From positions 1 to 64,000 of IMG/VR virus record IMGVR_UViG_3300032323_001387: 64,000 nucleotides of DNA; one strand, written 5' to 3'. Shown one piece after another: positions 7,063 to 13,885 of the stretch. Under the pieces are notes generated by a model. It ran no database searches, was not told the origin of the DNA, and saw only the letters and a list, made by a program, of their open reading frames with translations. This stretch comes from a virus. The translations under genes and the position numbers were made by a program. Each line of letters begins with the position of its first letter. Positions within the stretch are counted from its first letter, which is position 1.

Positions 7063-7070
7063 TATAAATA
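7063..7070 (+). promoter_or_regulatory. T4-late-like promoter box TATAAATA
   Basis: An exact TATAAATA, the T4 late consensus, lies 13 bases after the sigma70-type -10 and 34 bases before the ATG at 7104. Tandem early and late promoters would allow expression through the whole infection. Chance occurrence is possible in AT-rich DNA. Confidence 0.5.
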
Positions 7071-7103
7071 TTTATGGTATATTATTATAGGAGTTACCAA
7101 AAA

Positions 7104-7322
7104 ATGAATATTCAAGATTTATCTATTTTGCTTGCGGCTGTTGAGTTGGCTGTTAAGCGTGGCACATTCAGCATTTTTGAAATCGGTGCTGTTGGCCAAA
7201 CTGCGGAAAAGCTAGCCGCATTCCTTAAGGATGCTAACGAGCAAGCTGAAGCTGCCAAAGCTGCCGCTGATCAAGCTAGTGCAGAAGGTCAACCTGCTCC
7301 AGAAGCCGGACAAGGCGCCTAA
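7104..7322 (+). CDS. Small Ala-rich hypothetical protein (72 aa)
   Basis: It starts MNIQDLSILLAAVELAVKRG. Residues 4-20 are a hydrophobic amphipathic helix and residues 38-60 an Ala/Glu/Gln-rich, coiled-coil-like helix (DANEQAEAAKAAADQASAEG), ending in a disordered Pro/Gly/Gln tail. TAGGAG (7088-7093) lies 10 bases before the ATG; upstream in-frame triplets lack a ribosome site. The layout resembles short helical structural or scaffold-associated phage proteins, but no family is recognised. It heads a three-gene unit with 7336 and 7955. Confidence 0.75.
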   Translation: MNIQDLSILLAAVELAVKRGTFSIFEIGAVGQTAEKLAAFLKDANEQAEAAKAAADQASAEGQPAPEAGQGA

Positions 7323-7335
7323 TTAGGAGATTACT

Positions 7336-7938
7336 ATGCCCGAATTTATCAAGCATGTTGGGCAGGTAAACGGCACAGGCAAGAAGTGTGTAGTAGTGTT
7401 CAGAGAAATCCCGGGTGCTACTGATTCTTGCCTTGTTGTTGAAACTGAAACATTGCCACAATTATATCATGATGATGTGATTTCTGCTGTTGAAAGTGAC
7501 GCGGCACAGGAAGACATGGATTTCTTTAAGTATGCTACACGTAGCACTCTTCATGATGGTAGAAATATGCTGGAAGCTATGCACCTAAGTGGTTGGATGA
7601 AAAAACTTCCTACCAGCGAAGTCACTATGTTACCAACTAGAGAAATTAAGATTAGCTTACATGATCTTAATAAACAATTATCATCTTTAAGCAACGACGG
7701 CAGAACAACCAGCGGAGATATCTCTGCCGAAGAGCCAAGCACCCCACCAGGTGTACTCGACGATGTAAAGATTGCTAACCAAATGCGTAGTCAAGCGGCA
7801 TACTTCCACAAAGAAGCACAACGTTTACTAGCAGAAGCTGAAGCACTTGATCCAAGTAAAACTAAAACTACTGTTAAAGAAACTGTTACCGCAGAACCAG
7901 AGGTTAAAGTTAAAAGAAAATATACTAAAAAAAAGTAA
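7336..7938 (+). CDS. Hypothetical protein with lysine-rich tail (200 aa)
   Basis: No family recognised. Residues 1-115 form a compact mixed alpha/beta region (MPEFIKHVGQVNGTGKKCVV at the start; LHLSGWMKKLP-like segment near 84-92), then a disordered acidic/Pro stretch (AEEPSTPPG near 135), a helix (QMRSQAAYFHKEAQRLLAEAE) and a basic C-terminus KVKRKYTKKK. The basic tail suggests nucleic-acid contact. AGGAGA (7325-7330) sets ATG 7336, 13 bases after the previous stop. Similar length and tail are seen in conserved proteins of unknown function in T4-like marine phages, so a structural or regulatory role is possible but not shown. Confidence 0.75.
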   Translation: MPEFIKHVGQVNGTGKKCVVVFREIPGATDSCLVVETETLPQLYHDDVISAVESDAAQEDMDFFKYATRSTLHDGRNMLEAMHLSGWMKKLPTSEVTMLPTREIKISLHDLNKQLSSLSNDGRTTSGDISAEEPSTPPGVLDDVKIANQMRSQAAYFHKEAQRLLAEAEALDPSKTKTTVKETVTAEPEVKVKRKYTKKK

Positions 7939-7954
7939 TTAAGGAACCCACGAC

Positions 7955-8254
7955 ATGGCAATTAGGCGAAAGGATCGAAGTTTTGAAGAGATCCTTAAAG
8001 ATGTGGTCATGGAAGAAGTTCCAATAGAATACATCACACACATTCAACTAAAATTGAATGACGGGAATACTTTAGAATTTAGTCAAGAAGAACTGTCGGG
8101 CATGAAAGATGCTCGTGAAGTTTTGAAGGCACAGGGGCTTGAACATTTGAGGGAAAGTGTACAGGACATCGAAGTTTTTATCGATAGTGCTAAGATTAAA
8201 GGCAAGGTTATTCAATATGTGAAAACTTTATTAACAAGCCAATTTGGCGAGTAA
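7955..8254 (+). CDS. Hypothetical protein (99 aa)
   Basis: No family recognised. It starts MAIRRKDRSFEEILKDVVME; the centre looks like two beta strands (THIQLKLNDGNTLEFSQEEL) followed by helices with an acidic face. AAGGAA (7941-7946) sets the start, 16 bases after the previous stop, so it is the last gene of the 7104-8254 unit. No terminator follows; the next unit is a visibly AT-richer cassette. Confidence 0.75.
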   Translation: MAIRRKDRSFEEILKDVVMEEVPIEYITHIQLKLNDGNTLEFSQEELSGMKDAREVLKAQGLEHLRESVQDIEVFIDSAKIKGKVIQYVKTLLTSQFGE

Positions 8255-8269
8255 TAATCACTAAAGTAC

Positions 8270-8275
8270 TATAAT
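8270..8275 (+). promoter_or_regulatory. Probable -10 box (TATAAT) before the SPASM/radical SAM cassette
   Basis: Perfect TATAAT but no -35 at 16-18 bases; TTGGCG (8244-8249) is 20 bases away. It would start transcription near 8282, at the first bases of the hairpin at 8281-8310. An activator-dependent promoter or a chance match are both possible. Confidence 0.4.
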
Positions 8276-8280
8276 ACTAA

Positions 8281-8310
8281 ATATGTATAAACCGAAAGGC
8301 TTATACATAT
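8281..8310 (+). promoter_or_regulatory. Perfect 10-bp hairpin holding the start codon of the SPASM gene
   Basis: ATATGTATAA (8281-8290) and TTATACATAT (8301-8310) are perfect complements. Inside, CC and GG close a GAAA loop (8292-8299). The ribosome site (GAAAGG, 8294-8299) lies in the loop and the A and T of ATG 8309 lie in the 3' arm. The hairpin should limit ribosome access or, if transcription starts near 8282, cap and stabilise the mRNA 5' end. T4 uses comparable start-codon hairpins for timing in several genes. Confidence 0.75.
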
Positions 8311-8653
8311 GGATATTTTAGATCCTTCTTGTTTTAACAATACTACAGCACCTTTTATAAAAGCTGATGGCACATATCTTCCTTGTTGTTGGGCTAGTAC
8401 CAATCCCGAAATTCGGATCTTTTTAGGTCCGAATTTATATCAACAATTAAATTTAAATAGTTTTGGCCTAGAAGAAATTAAAAATTCAGATGCCACCAGA
8501 TTAATTATTGAGAAAATATCATCCAACGAACCTTTTACAATTTGTAAAAACACCTGTTCGAAGTCATTACCTGGAAAATCGAGACTAGATCATACAGACA
8601 CAACAGGTGGTGAGTTAGCTTACAATGGTTTAACTAATGAGGTATTACTATGA
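8309..8653 (+). CDS. Stand-alone SPASM-like iron-sulfur domain protein (114 aa)
   Basis: A small protein that looks like the auxiliary Fe-S (SPASM/twitch) half of a radical SAM enzyme without the catalytic half. Cysteines are C8, C26-C27, C79 and C83; C8-x12-G21-x4-C26 fits the first part of the SPASM signature. It overlaps the radical SAM gene at 8650 by four bases (ATGA), so the two are probably co-translated and work as a two-subunit enzyme. A close paralogue (108 aa) is at 29404, also beside a minimal radical SAM gene but in the opposite order, and the fused protein at 32434 carries the same module at its C-terminus. The tail from residue 88 is not recognised. Substrate unknown. Confidence 0.75.
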   Translation: MDILDPSCFNNTTAPFIKADGTYLPCCWASTNPEIRIFLGPNLYQQLNLNSFGLEEIKNSDATRLIIEKISSNEPFTICKNTCSKSLPGKSRLDHTDTTGGELAYNGLTNEVLL

Positions 8654-9318
8654 CATCAGTGTCATACTTAAATGATCCCGATATGTTGGAAATAGAACTT
8701 ACTTCCAAATGCACATTGAGTTGCAGTGAGTGTACCAGAGTCACTGACCCGGACAAAGATAATTGGAACTTTGGAGAAATCAGTGTTGAGGCGATAGAAA
8801 GAATTATATCCGTTACCCCTGCAAAAAGAATTATTTTTTGCGGTGGATATGGTGATCCAATATATCATAGTAAGCTGTTTGATATCATAAAAATATGTCA
8901 CAAATATGATAAAGGTTTACATATAGAAACCTGCGCAAATCTAAGAAAAAAAGAGTGGTGGCAAGAATTAGCGCAGTTACTTAAACCAAATGATGTATTA
9001 AATTTCAGCGTAGACGGCTTGGAGCACAACAATCACTTATACAGAAAAAATGCCGATTGGCAAAGCATTTATACTGCCATGGACGTCATGGGGAAAGAGG
9101 CTAAATGTCTTTTGTTCTGGAAATGGATTGTTTTTAAATACAACGAAAACGATATAGTCGAAGGATACAAACTTTCTAAAAAACTAGGGATACATTATTT
9201 CAGATTGGTAGATAGTACTAGGATGCCACCGGGGTATGCGCCAACAAAAAAACTATCAGATCTGATATTAGAAATACAAGACTACAAAGACTCACAAAAA
9301 ATGTACACCGTTCATTAG
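8650..9318 (+). CDS. Minimal radical SAM protein (222 aa)
   Basis: A radical SAM core with C21-x3-C25-x2-C28 (SKCTLSCSEC), the ligands of the SAM-binding [4Fe-4S] cluster; it should generate a 5'-deoxyadenosyl radical. FCGGYGDP (about 73-80) replaces the usual GGEP, as in its paralogue at 29727 (FSGAYGDP) and in the fused protein at 32434 (MCGNYGDP). VDGLEHNNHLYR and KWIVFKYNEND are shared with that paralogue. It has no auxiliary-cluster domain; that is supplied by the overlapping gene at 8309. At 222 residues it is much shorter than the 390-450 of fused relatives. It is the only radical SAM gene on the plus strand and is AT-richer than its neighbours, so the pair looks like a cassette copied from or to the minus-strand island. 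Confidence 0.88.
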   Translation: MTSVSYLNDPDMLEIELTSKCTLSCSECTRVTDPDKDNWNFGEISVEAIERIISVTPAKRIIFCGGYGDPIYHSKLFDIIKICHKYDKGLHIETCANLRKKEWWQELAQLLKPNDVLNFSVDGLEHNNHLYRKNADWQSIYTAMDVMGKEAKCLLFWKWIVFKYNENDIVEGYKLSKKLGIHYFRLVDSTRMPPGYAPTKKLSDLILEIQDYKDSQKMYTVH

Positions 9319-9340
9319 AAAAACAATAAAGAAAATTTCA

Positions 9341-9362
9341 TCAAGATGCTCAATGATCTTGA
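9341..9362 (+). repeat. 7-bp inverted repeat overlapping the thyX -35 box
   Basis: TCAAGAT (9341-9347) and ATCTTGA (9356-9362) are perfect inverted repeats with an 8-base loop. The right arm covers four bases of the TTGACA at 9359-9364. It could be an operator for thyX or the stem of a weak terminator for the preceding gene; no T-run follows. Confidence 0.5.
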
Positions 9363-9387
9363 CAAGGTATACTAAAACAACTATAAT
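9359..9387 (+). promoter_or_regulatory. Consensus sigma70-like promoter for thyX
   Basis: TTGACA 9359-9364 and TATAAT 9382-9387, spacing 17. The expected start site, about seven bases past the -10, falls on or next to ATG 9394, so the mRNA from this promoter would be leaderless or nearly so. Confidence 0.88.
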
Positions 9388-9393
9388 CATAAT

Positions 9394-10278
9394 ATGACAC
9401 TAAAAACTGATATTAATTTCAAACAAGATAAAAACTATGTTCCTGTATTGGATCATGGTTTTGTTGGTCTAGTAGACCATATGGGCAGTGATTCGGCTAT
9501 TGTTCAGGCTGCTCGTGTTAGCTACGGTGCTGGCACAAAACAAGTTCAAGATGACCGTAACTTAATCCGTTACCTAATGCGTCATGAGCATACAACGCCA
9601 TTTGAAATGTGCGAAGTAAAGTTCCACATCAAGCTGCCTATCTTCGTTATGCGACAATTGGTACGACATCGTACTGCTAGCATGAACGAATACAGTGCTC
9701 GTTATAGTGTGCTTACGGATGAGTTTTATATTCCCGAACTAGAACAAATCCAAAAGCAAAGCACATCTAACAAGCAAGGGCGTGAAGAAGCAGAGTGGGG
9801 CTTTGAAGAAAAGCGCGGTGTGCAACATGCCTTCCAACGTAGCTTCTTTAATGCTTATAAGGAATATACTAGTTTGCTAGGCAAAGATGATGATGGGCTT
9901 GCACGTGAGTTGGCTAGAAGTGTGCTTCCAGTAGGCGGATATACAGAATTGTATTGGAAAGCTAACTTGAAGAACTTTCTACACATGGCTCGACTGCGTA
10001 TGGATCCACACGCACAATGGGAGATCCGTGAGTTTGCCGGTGCTATGTATAACTTGGTTAAGCCGTTATTTCCAGAAGCCTGTCAGGCCTTTGAAGACTA
10101 TGCTGTTAATACAGTTAAGTTTAGTGCAGGAGAATTTGACTTATTAAAGAATTTAATAAGTTATGAGAAATGGATTACCTTAGTTGAGAAATACGGCAAA
10201 GACGAAAAAGCCTTGGGCCAGGACGCAGGGCTTGGCATTCGTGAACTTAAAGAGTTCAAAGCTAAGTTAGGTTTGTAA
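9394..10278 (+). CDS. thyX: Flavin-dependent thymidylate synthase (294 aa)
   Basis: ThyX makes dTMP from dUMP with methylenetetrahydrofolate, FAD and NADPH, supplying DNA precursors for phage replication. The family signature RHRX7S is seen as RHRTASMNEYS (91-101), followed by AR (R103). The N-terminal block VPVLDHGFVGLVDHMGSD (16-33) is conserved in ThyX, so the start must be at or before it; ATG 9394 is the only plausible one although no ribosome site lies upstream and the promoter predicts a leaderless message. Length is in the family range (about 220-320). Its 3' end overlaps the convergent SDR gene by 12 bases. It separates the plus-strand early genes from the minus-strand island. Confidence 0.97.
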   Translation: MTLKTDINFKQDKNYVPVLDHGFVGLVDHMGSDSAIVQAARVSYGAGTKQVQDDRNLIRYLMRHEHTTPFEMCEVKFHIKLPIFVMRQLVRHRTASMNEYSARYSVLTDEFYIPELEQIQKQSTSNKQGREEAEWGFEEKRGVQHAFQRSFFNAYKEYTSLLGKDDDGLARELARSVLPVGGYTELYWKANLKNFLHMARLRMDPHAQWEIREFAGAMYNLVKPLFPEACQAFEDYAVNTVKFSAGEFDLLKNLISYEKWITLVEKYGKDEKALGQDAGLGIRELKEFKAKLGL

Positions 10279-10821
10279 AGGATCGATGCTTATCTCATTT
10301 ACGTGCAGATAAGCAGGTTGTTCTGTTAACCATTTAATATAATTAGCAGCATCCTGGATTGTAATTGTTTTACGTCCAGGATGTTTTGCTTGCATATTAC
10401 TTAAAGTACCAAAGCTAATATAGCTCACTCTTGGTCCTTCATTCCAAACACCATTTAATCCCAGACTATTACAGTAGTCACGCAATGCTTTCTTTTCAGC
10501 ATTGTATAACCAATCTGTGGCTTTCATTACTCTATCAGTTGTGCTACCGATAGCAATGATATATGTCTTCTTCCCAACTGATTTTAATTTCTTATAAGTT
10601 GCCTCAAGCAATAAAGTTTGATTAAATTTCCATAGTGCGCTACATAAAATAATAACATCATAATCAACTGACATATCAGCAAATCGTTGTTGTTGCTCGG
10701 CTTTGGTCAAATCATAACCACAGCTTCTGCTTATAAATGTAACATCATGTTCTGCTAAAGATTCTTTTAATCCTTCGGCTAGACCATAATTACTGTTGCC
10801 CGCTATTAATATCTTCTTCAT
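10267..10821 (-). CDS. Short-chain dehydrogenase/reductase-like protein (184 aa)
   Basis: A small SDR-like NAD(P)-binding protein. It starts MKKILIAGNSNYGLAEGL, a degenerate Rossmann glycine motif (G8, G13, G17). S93 in IAIGS and Y106-x3-K110 (YNAEK) fit the SDR catalytic triad, and NEGPRVSYI resembles the post-catalytic loop. It is short for the family (usually about 250). ATG 10821 has AGGAG upstream; it lies 32 bases inside the end of the radical SAM gene at 10790. As the last gene of the island it may reduce a sugar or a product of the neighbouring enzyme; the substrate is unknown. Confidence 0.75.
   Translation of the reverse strand: MKKILIAGNSNYGLAEGLKESLAEHDVTFISRSCGYDLTKAEQQQRFADMSVDYDVIILCSALWKFNQTLLLEATYKKLKSVGKKTYIIAIGSTTDRVMKATDWLYNAEKKALRDYCNSLGLNGVWNEGPRVSYISFGTLSNMQAKHPGRKTITIQDAANYIKWLTEQPAYLHVNEISIDPLQT
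10287..10315. repeat. 9-bp inverted repeat at a convergent gene junction
   Basis: TGCTTATCT (10287-10295) pairs with AGATAAGCA (10307-10315) around an 11-base loop, nine bases past the thyX stop and inside the last codons of the convergent SDR gene. A hairpin would form in both transcripts. No T-run follows on either strand, so it is not a standard terminator; it may protect 3' ends. Confidence 0.45.
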
Positions 10822-11986
10822 ATGTTTTATCTCCTGGAAATAATGGCAACTTAGTACCTGGTGCTCGTTTAGGTATTTTGCTATCTGCACTGCTTACGCA
10901 ACTTGTTCCGCCACAAGGCATTGGCTTGTCATATAGCTTAAAGCCTGTTTCAATATGTCCCAATGGAACTTCGCTACAACTGTAACTGCGTTTTACAGTG
11001 CCATCTGGTTCACGAATAATAATACTACGGTAGCCACTGCTACACTCCCATTTGTTAAAGTTGTTGAAGTTAAAAGCATTGAAACGTTCAGCTTGATCCA
11101 TAAACCATGGATTACCATCTTTGTCCATAAATTCAATTTGGAAGTGCTGTGGTATACCTTGACCGTAAGTTTGCTTTTGCATTGTTCTAGCATCGTCGAT
11201 TTTAAACGTGGGCTTAGGTCTTTCAACTAATCCTGCTTTGCTGGCTTTTACTTCAGTGAATGCACGTTGTGGCATACCATTGTGTAACTTTTCCAACATA
11301 TCATCAGTGTATCCGTCCACTACACGACTAGCAGTTGGATCACTTTGAGGCTTGAGTGTAACGTTAATACCACGACCATGAAAGTATAATGCCAGATCAT
11401 ATATCTTGTAAAACTGTTCGGGTACCATAACTTGATTGACTGTTATCTGCGTATCATATTCCTGACATAGTACTAACTTGTCAGCAAACTCCTCTACTTT
11501 CTTATCAGTGTCAACGTGTTCCAAATGGCAACTGGCAGTAATACTAGCACGATGGAAATTACGAACTGCGGGTACATACTTTTCTTCAAACCATTTAATA
11601 GGACGACTCATATTACTAGTCATGTGTACGCTGGTATAATTTGTATTACCGGCATCCGTGTTCAAATGGTTAAGAATATCTATGTAAGCAGGATGGAATG
11701 TTGGCTCGCCGCCACTTAGACTGAAGTGGAAACTGTTAAAGCCACGTTCGCGTGCTTGGCGTTTAATCTCATCTACTGTTTTCAACATCAAAGGAGTAGG
11801 GCGGTGATCTTTAGTATCACTACGAGCATAGGGCCAGCAATAGCTACAGCGATAGTTACAGTAACGACCTAATAACCACGACACTGTAAACATGTCTCGA
11901 TATAACATAGTTCGTTGGCCGACTCTTACTAGGTCCTTATAAGGAATCTTAGTAAAGTCATATTCGCTTGTTTTTAAATCACTCAT
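10790..11986 (-). CDS. Radical SAM protein with C-terminal SPASM-like cysteines (398 aa)
   Basis: A classical-order radical SAM/SPASM-type enzyme. The core motif is C43-x3-C47-x2-C50 (YCNYRCSYC) and SGGEP lies at 91-95. C-terminal cysteines C315, C337, C358 and C363 (KWEC, YSCSE, PMPCGG, TSC) likely bind an auxiliary Fe-S cluster: C315-x13-G329-x7-C337 is close to the SPASM opening. Unlike most paralogues here it has no N-terminal cysteine module. SPASM enzymes usually act on peptides, but some act on sugars or other small molecules. It overlaps the SGNH-like gene before it by ATGA and the SDR gene after it by 32 bases. The region around residues 240-310 is not recognised. Confidence 0.88.
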   Translation of the reverse strand: MSDLKTSEYDFTKIPYKDLVRVGQRTMLYRDMFTVSWLLGRYCNYRCSYCWPYARSDTKDHRPTPLMLKTVDEIKRQARERGFNSFHFSLSGGEPTFHPAYIDILNHLNTDAGNTNYTSVHMTSNMSRPIKWFEEKYVPAVRNFHRASITASCHLEHVDTDKKVEEFADKLVLCQEYDTQITVNQVMVPEQFYKIYDLALYFHGRGINVTLKPQSDPTASRVVDGYTDDMLEKLHNGMPQRAFTEVKASKAGLVERPKPTFKIDDARTMQKQTYGQGIPQHFQIEFMDKDGNPWFMDQAERFNAFNFNNFNKWECSSGYRSIIIREPDGTVKRSYSCSEVPLGHIETGFKLYDKPMPCGGTSCVSSADSKIPKRAPGTKLPLFPGDKTYEEDINSGQQ

Positions 11987-12702
11987 ATAAAATATTTCTT
12001 ATTTTCTTCAATACTTGGTATCACAAAATCTTTTTCATTTAATCCAAATGTTCCACCATTTATCCAATCTAAAATTTTTTCACCTAAAATTTTATTATTT
12101 TCACTGGTTATATGATTATTTCTAATATCAGTAGTATCGCCGGTTAATGTTATACTTAGATCTTTGCCCATAGCTATTGTTTCTTGATAAGCTATTTCAG
12201 ACAAGCTTGTTTGTAAATTTAAAATATTGCAGGCCGATTCAAAACATGGTATAGCTAGTATTTTATTTTTATTGGCTTGTATTACATCCTGTATCATTAG
12301 TCTAGCAATATAAGAATTTTTATCTATATCACAAATGTAATTAAAGTATGACATTGCCGAGGTTAAAGCATCTATAGCAAACTTAGAATTTACATTATTT
12401 GATTTGCTATAATATTCCAAATAAGTTGCCGCATGTTCTGTAGTAGTTATAAACCTATGTATTTTATCATCAAATATGTCGTCTAACATGATTTGAATTC
12501 GATTTTCGTTAGTAACAAACCAAATAATTTTATCAAATTCAAATTGATGTTTTCCTAGCTGTTTAATAGAATAGTATAGATCAGAGCCACCCACTGAAAA
12601 GTTAGTTACACTATGGTATTGCGAAACATATTCCCACCATGACATTGATGGATTTTTCTTATGTTCTTCACCAAAACTGTCTCCAAAAATTCCAATTTTC
12701 AT
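11983..12702 (-). CDS. SGNH/GDSL hydrolase-like protein (239 aa)
   Basis: It starts MKIGIFGDSFG: block I of SGNH hydrolases with candidate nucleophile S9. FSVGGSD (36-42) fits block II (Gly), FVTNENR fits block III (Asn), and DIRNNH near residue 200 provides a possible Asp-x-x-x-His block V. SGNH enzymes remove or transfer acyl groups, often acetyl groups on glycans. No signal peptide is seen, so it works in the cytoplasm. It is the first of seven such genes in the island, overlapping both neighbours by four bases. Sequence identity with the other six is low, so they are not recent copies. Confidence 0.72.
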   Translation of the reverse strand: MKIGIFGDSFGEEHKKNPSMSWWEYVSQYHSVTNFSVGGSDLYYSIKQLGKHQFEFDKIIWFVTNENRIQIMLDDIFDDKIHRFITTTEHAATYLEYYSKSNNVNSKFAIDALTSAMSYFNYICDIDKNSYIARLMIQDVIQANKNKILAIPCFESACNILNLQTSLSEIAYQETIAMGKDLSITLTGDTTDIRNNHITSENNKILGEKILDWINGGTFGLNEKDFVIPSIEENKKYFI

Positions 12703-12929
12703 TTGTCTTGCTCATATACAAACTGAACATCTTTACCAGGGCCCACTTCGCTGGGTAGGCCACCATATTGTTTAACATACCATTCTATAGCAGCCACATA
12801 CCACCCTTGACTATTGTGTCTACTTTCTTTATTAAAAATATAGATGTTATCGTTTGTAGCTGGCATAGTACTAATAACTCTGGCCGCTTCTAATTGTAAT
12901 CTACGTAATGGAAGTTCTTGTATATTCAT
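12699..12929 (-). CDS. Small hypothetical protein (76 aa)
   Basis: No family recognised. It starts MNIQELPLRRLQLEAARV, has a Trp/Tyr-rich middle (GWYVAAIEWYVKQYGG) and an acidic end. It overlaps the next gene by four bases and the previous one by one, so it belongs to the operon. It lies between a radical SAM gene and an SGNH-like gene. It has no cysteine, so it is not an Fe-S partner. A carrier or substrate peptide role cannot be excluded, but there is no leader-core layout. Confidence 0.6.
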   Translation of the reverse strand: MNIQELPLRRLQLEAARVISTMPATNDNIYIFNKESRHNSQGWYVAAIEWYVKQYGGLPSEVGPGKDVQFVYEQDK

Positions 12930-13885
12930 TATACGTATTTACTTTTTGTTGCCATTAGATCTGGCATACACCAGCAGGTATTATAAGGGCAGATTACTCC
13001 CGACACTGGTAAATTCATTATGTTTGATTCTTTCCAATTTCCAAAATTTTCATCAGTTCCAATCATACAGCCACTGCCACGTCTTATTGTACCATTGGCA
13101 TCCAATGTTATTTTATCAACACCTATGCCACAACTCCAATCTTTAAACTTGTTTTGCCCATCAACTAAAATCTGTCCCGTTACTTCTTGCAAACGTTGAT
13201 TGTTTATATAAGTGAAACTTGGCTTGTATATGCTCTTTTTAGATTTAGATACTTTTCTATTTTCTTGTATAAAATCCATTTGCTCTTGTGTATAAACTAC
13301 TTTACTGTCAGCAATAGTTTCATATCTATTATCAACTAGCTTTAATTCAAGGCTAGTGAATTCTCTGACATTTTCTATTATATATTTCCTGGCTGCGATT
13401 ACCTGTTCCCAACATGCAGGCCATGCCAACACTAAAATAGTCTTGTATTCATTATCCAGGGCATTGATACTTTCCACAAACTTCTCTACACTTTTTACCT
13501 GTGTGGGATGATAGCTAAACACTGCTGATGTTATCTTACTGCCGATTCTTCTCCAGTAATCCTCTGGCATAATACCGTTGGTGATGAACTTAATATGACT
13601 GTCTGGGCTATTTTTCTTAATAATATCAATTGCGTCTGGAAGTTTTTTCCATATGGCTAACTCACCACCTAGTAATGTATATTCCAGCCTTCTATTTTTT
13701 CCGTAGTGAGCTTGAAGAACCTTAGTTGTATAATCTACACTCTCCAGAGTGGGCCAACCAAAACTACCATCGTGCGTTATACTTGGGCAGTATTCGCAGG
13801 CATAGTTGCAAACATTGGTCATAGTCCAGTCTATAATAACCCAGTCTGGATCAGAATTTATGCGATCAAAGGTCAAAGTTTTCAT
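12929..13885 (-). CDS. Radical SAM protein with C-terminal SPASM-like domain (318 aa)
   Basis: Radical SAM core C26-x3-C30-x2-C33 (VCNYACEYC) and LLGGE in place of GGEP. The C-terminus carries a SPASM-like block: WSCGIGVDKITLDANG, then GSGC and ICPYNTCWC. The split pair at 19975/19640 aligns with it along its full length: YTQEQMDFI here matches YTQEELDFM at the end of the 19975 protein, and the C-terminal block matches the 19640 protein. So this is the fused form of that enzyme. ATG 13885 is chosen; a GTG seven codons upstream is the alternative, and neither has a good ribosome site. It overlaps the gene before it by 20 bases. Confidence 0.88.
   Translation of the reverse strand: MKTLTFDRINSDPDWVIIDWTMTNVCNYACEYCPSITHDGSFGWPTLESVDYTTKVLQAHYGKNRRLEYTLLGGELAIWKKLPDAIDIIKKNSPDSHIKFITNGIMPEDYWRRIGSKITSAVFSYHPTQVKSVEKFVESINALDNEYKTILVLAWPACWEQVIAARKYIIENVREFTSLELKLVDNRYETIADSKVVYTQEQMDFIQENRKVSKSKKSIYKPSFTYINNQRLQEVTGQILVDGQNKFKDWSCGIGVDKITLDANGTIRRGSGCMIGTDENFGNWKESNIMNLPVSGVICPYNTCWCMPDLMATKSKYV

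Noticed and set aside
8244-8275. Complete sigma70 promoter before the 8309 gene
   Set aside because: TTGGCG lies 20 bases from TATAAT, too far for a normal spacer; only the -10 is reported.
10287-10315. Bidirectional Rho-independent terminator between thyX and the SDR gene
   Set aside because: The hairpin is real but no T-run follows it on either strand, so it is listed only as an inverted repeat.
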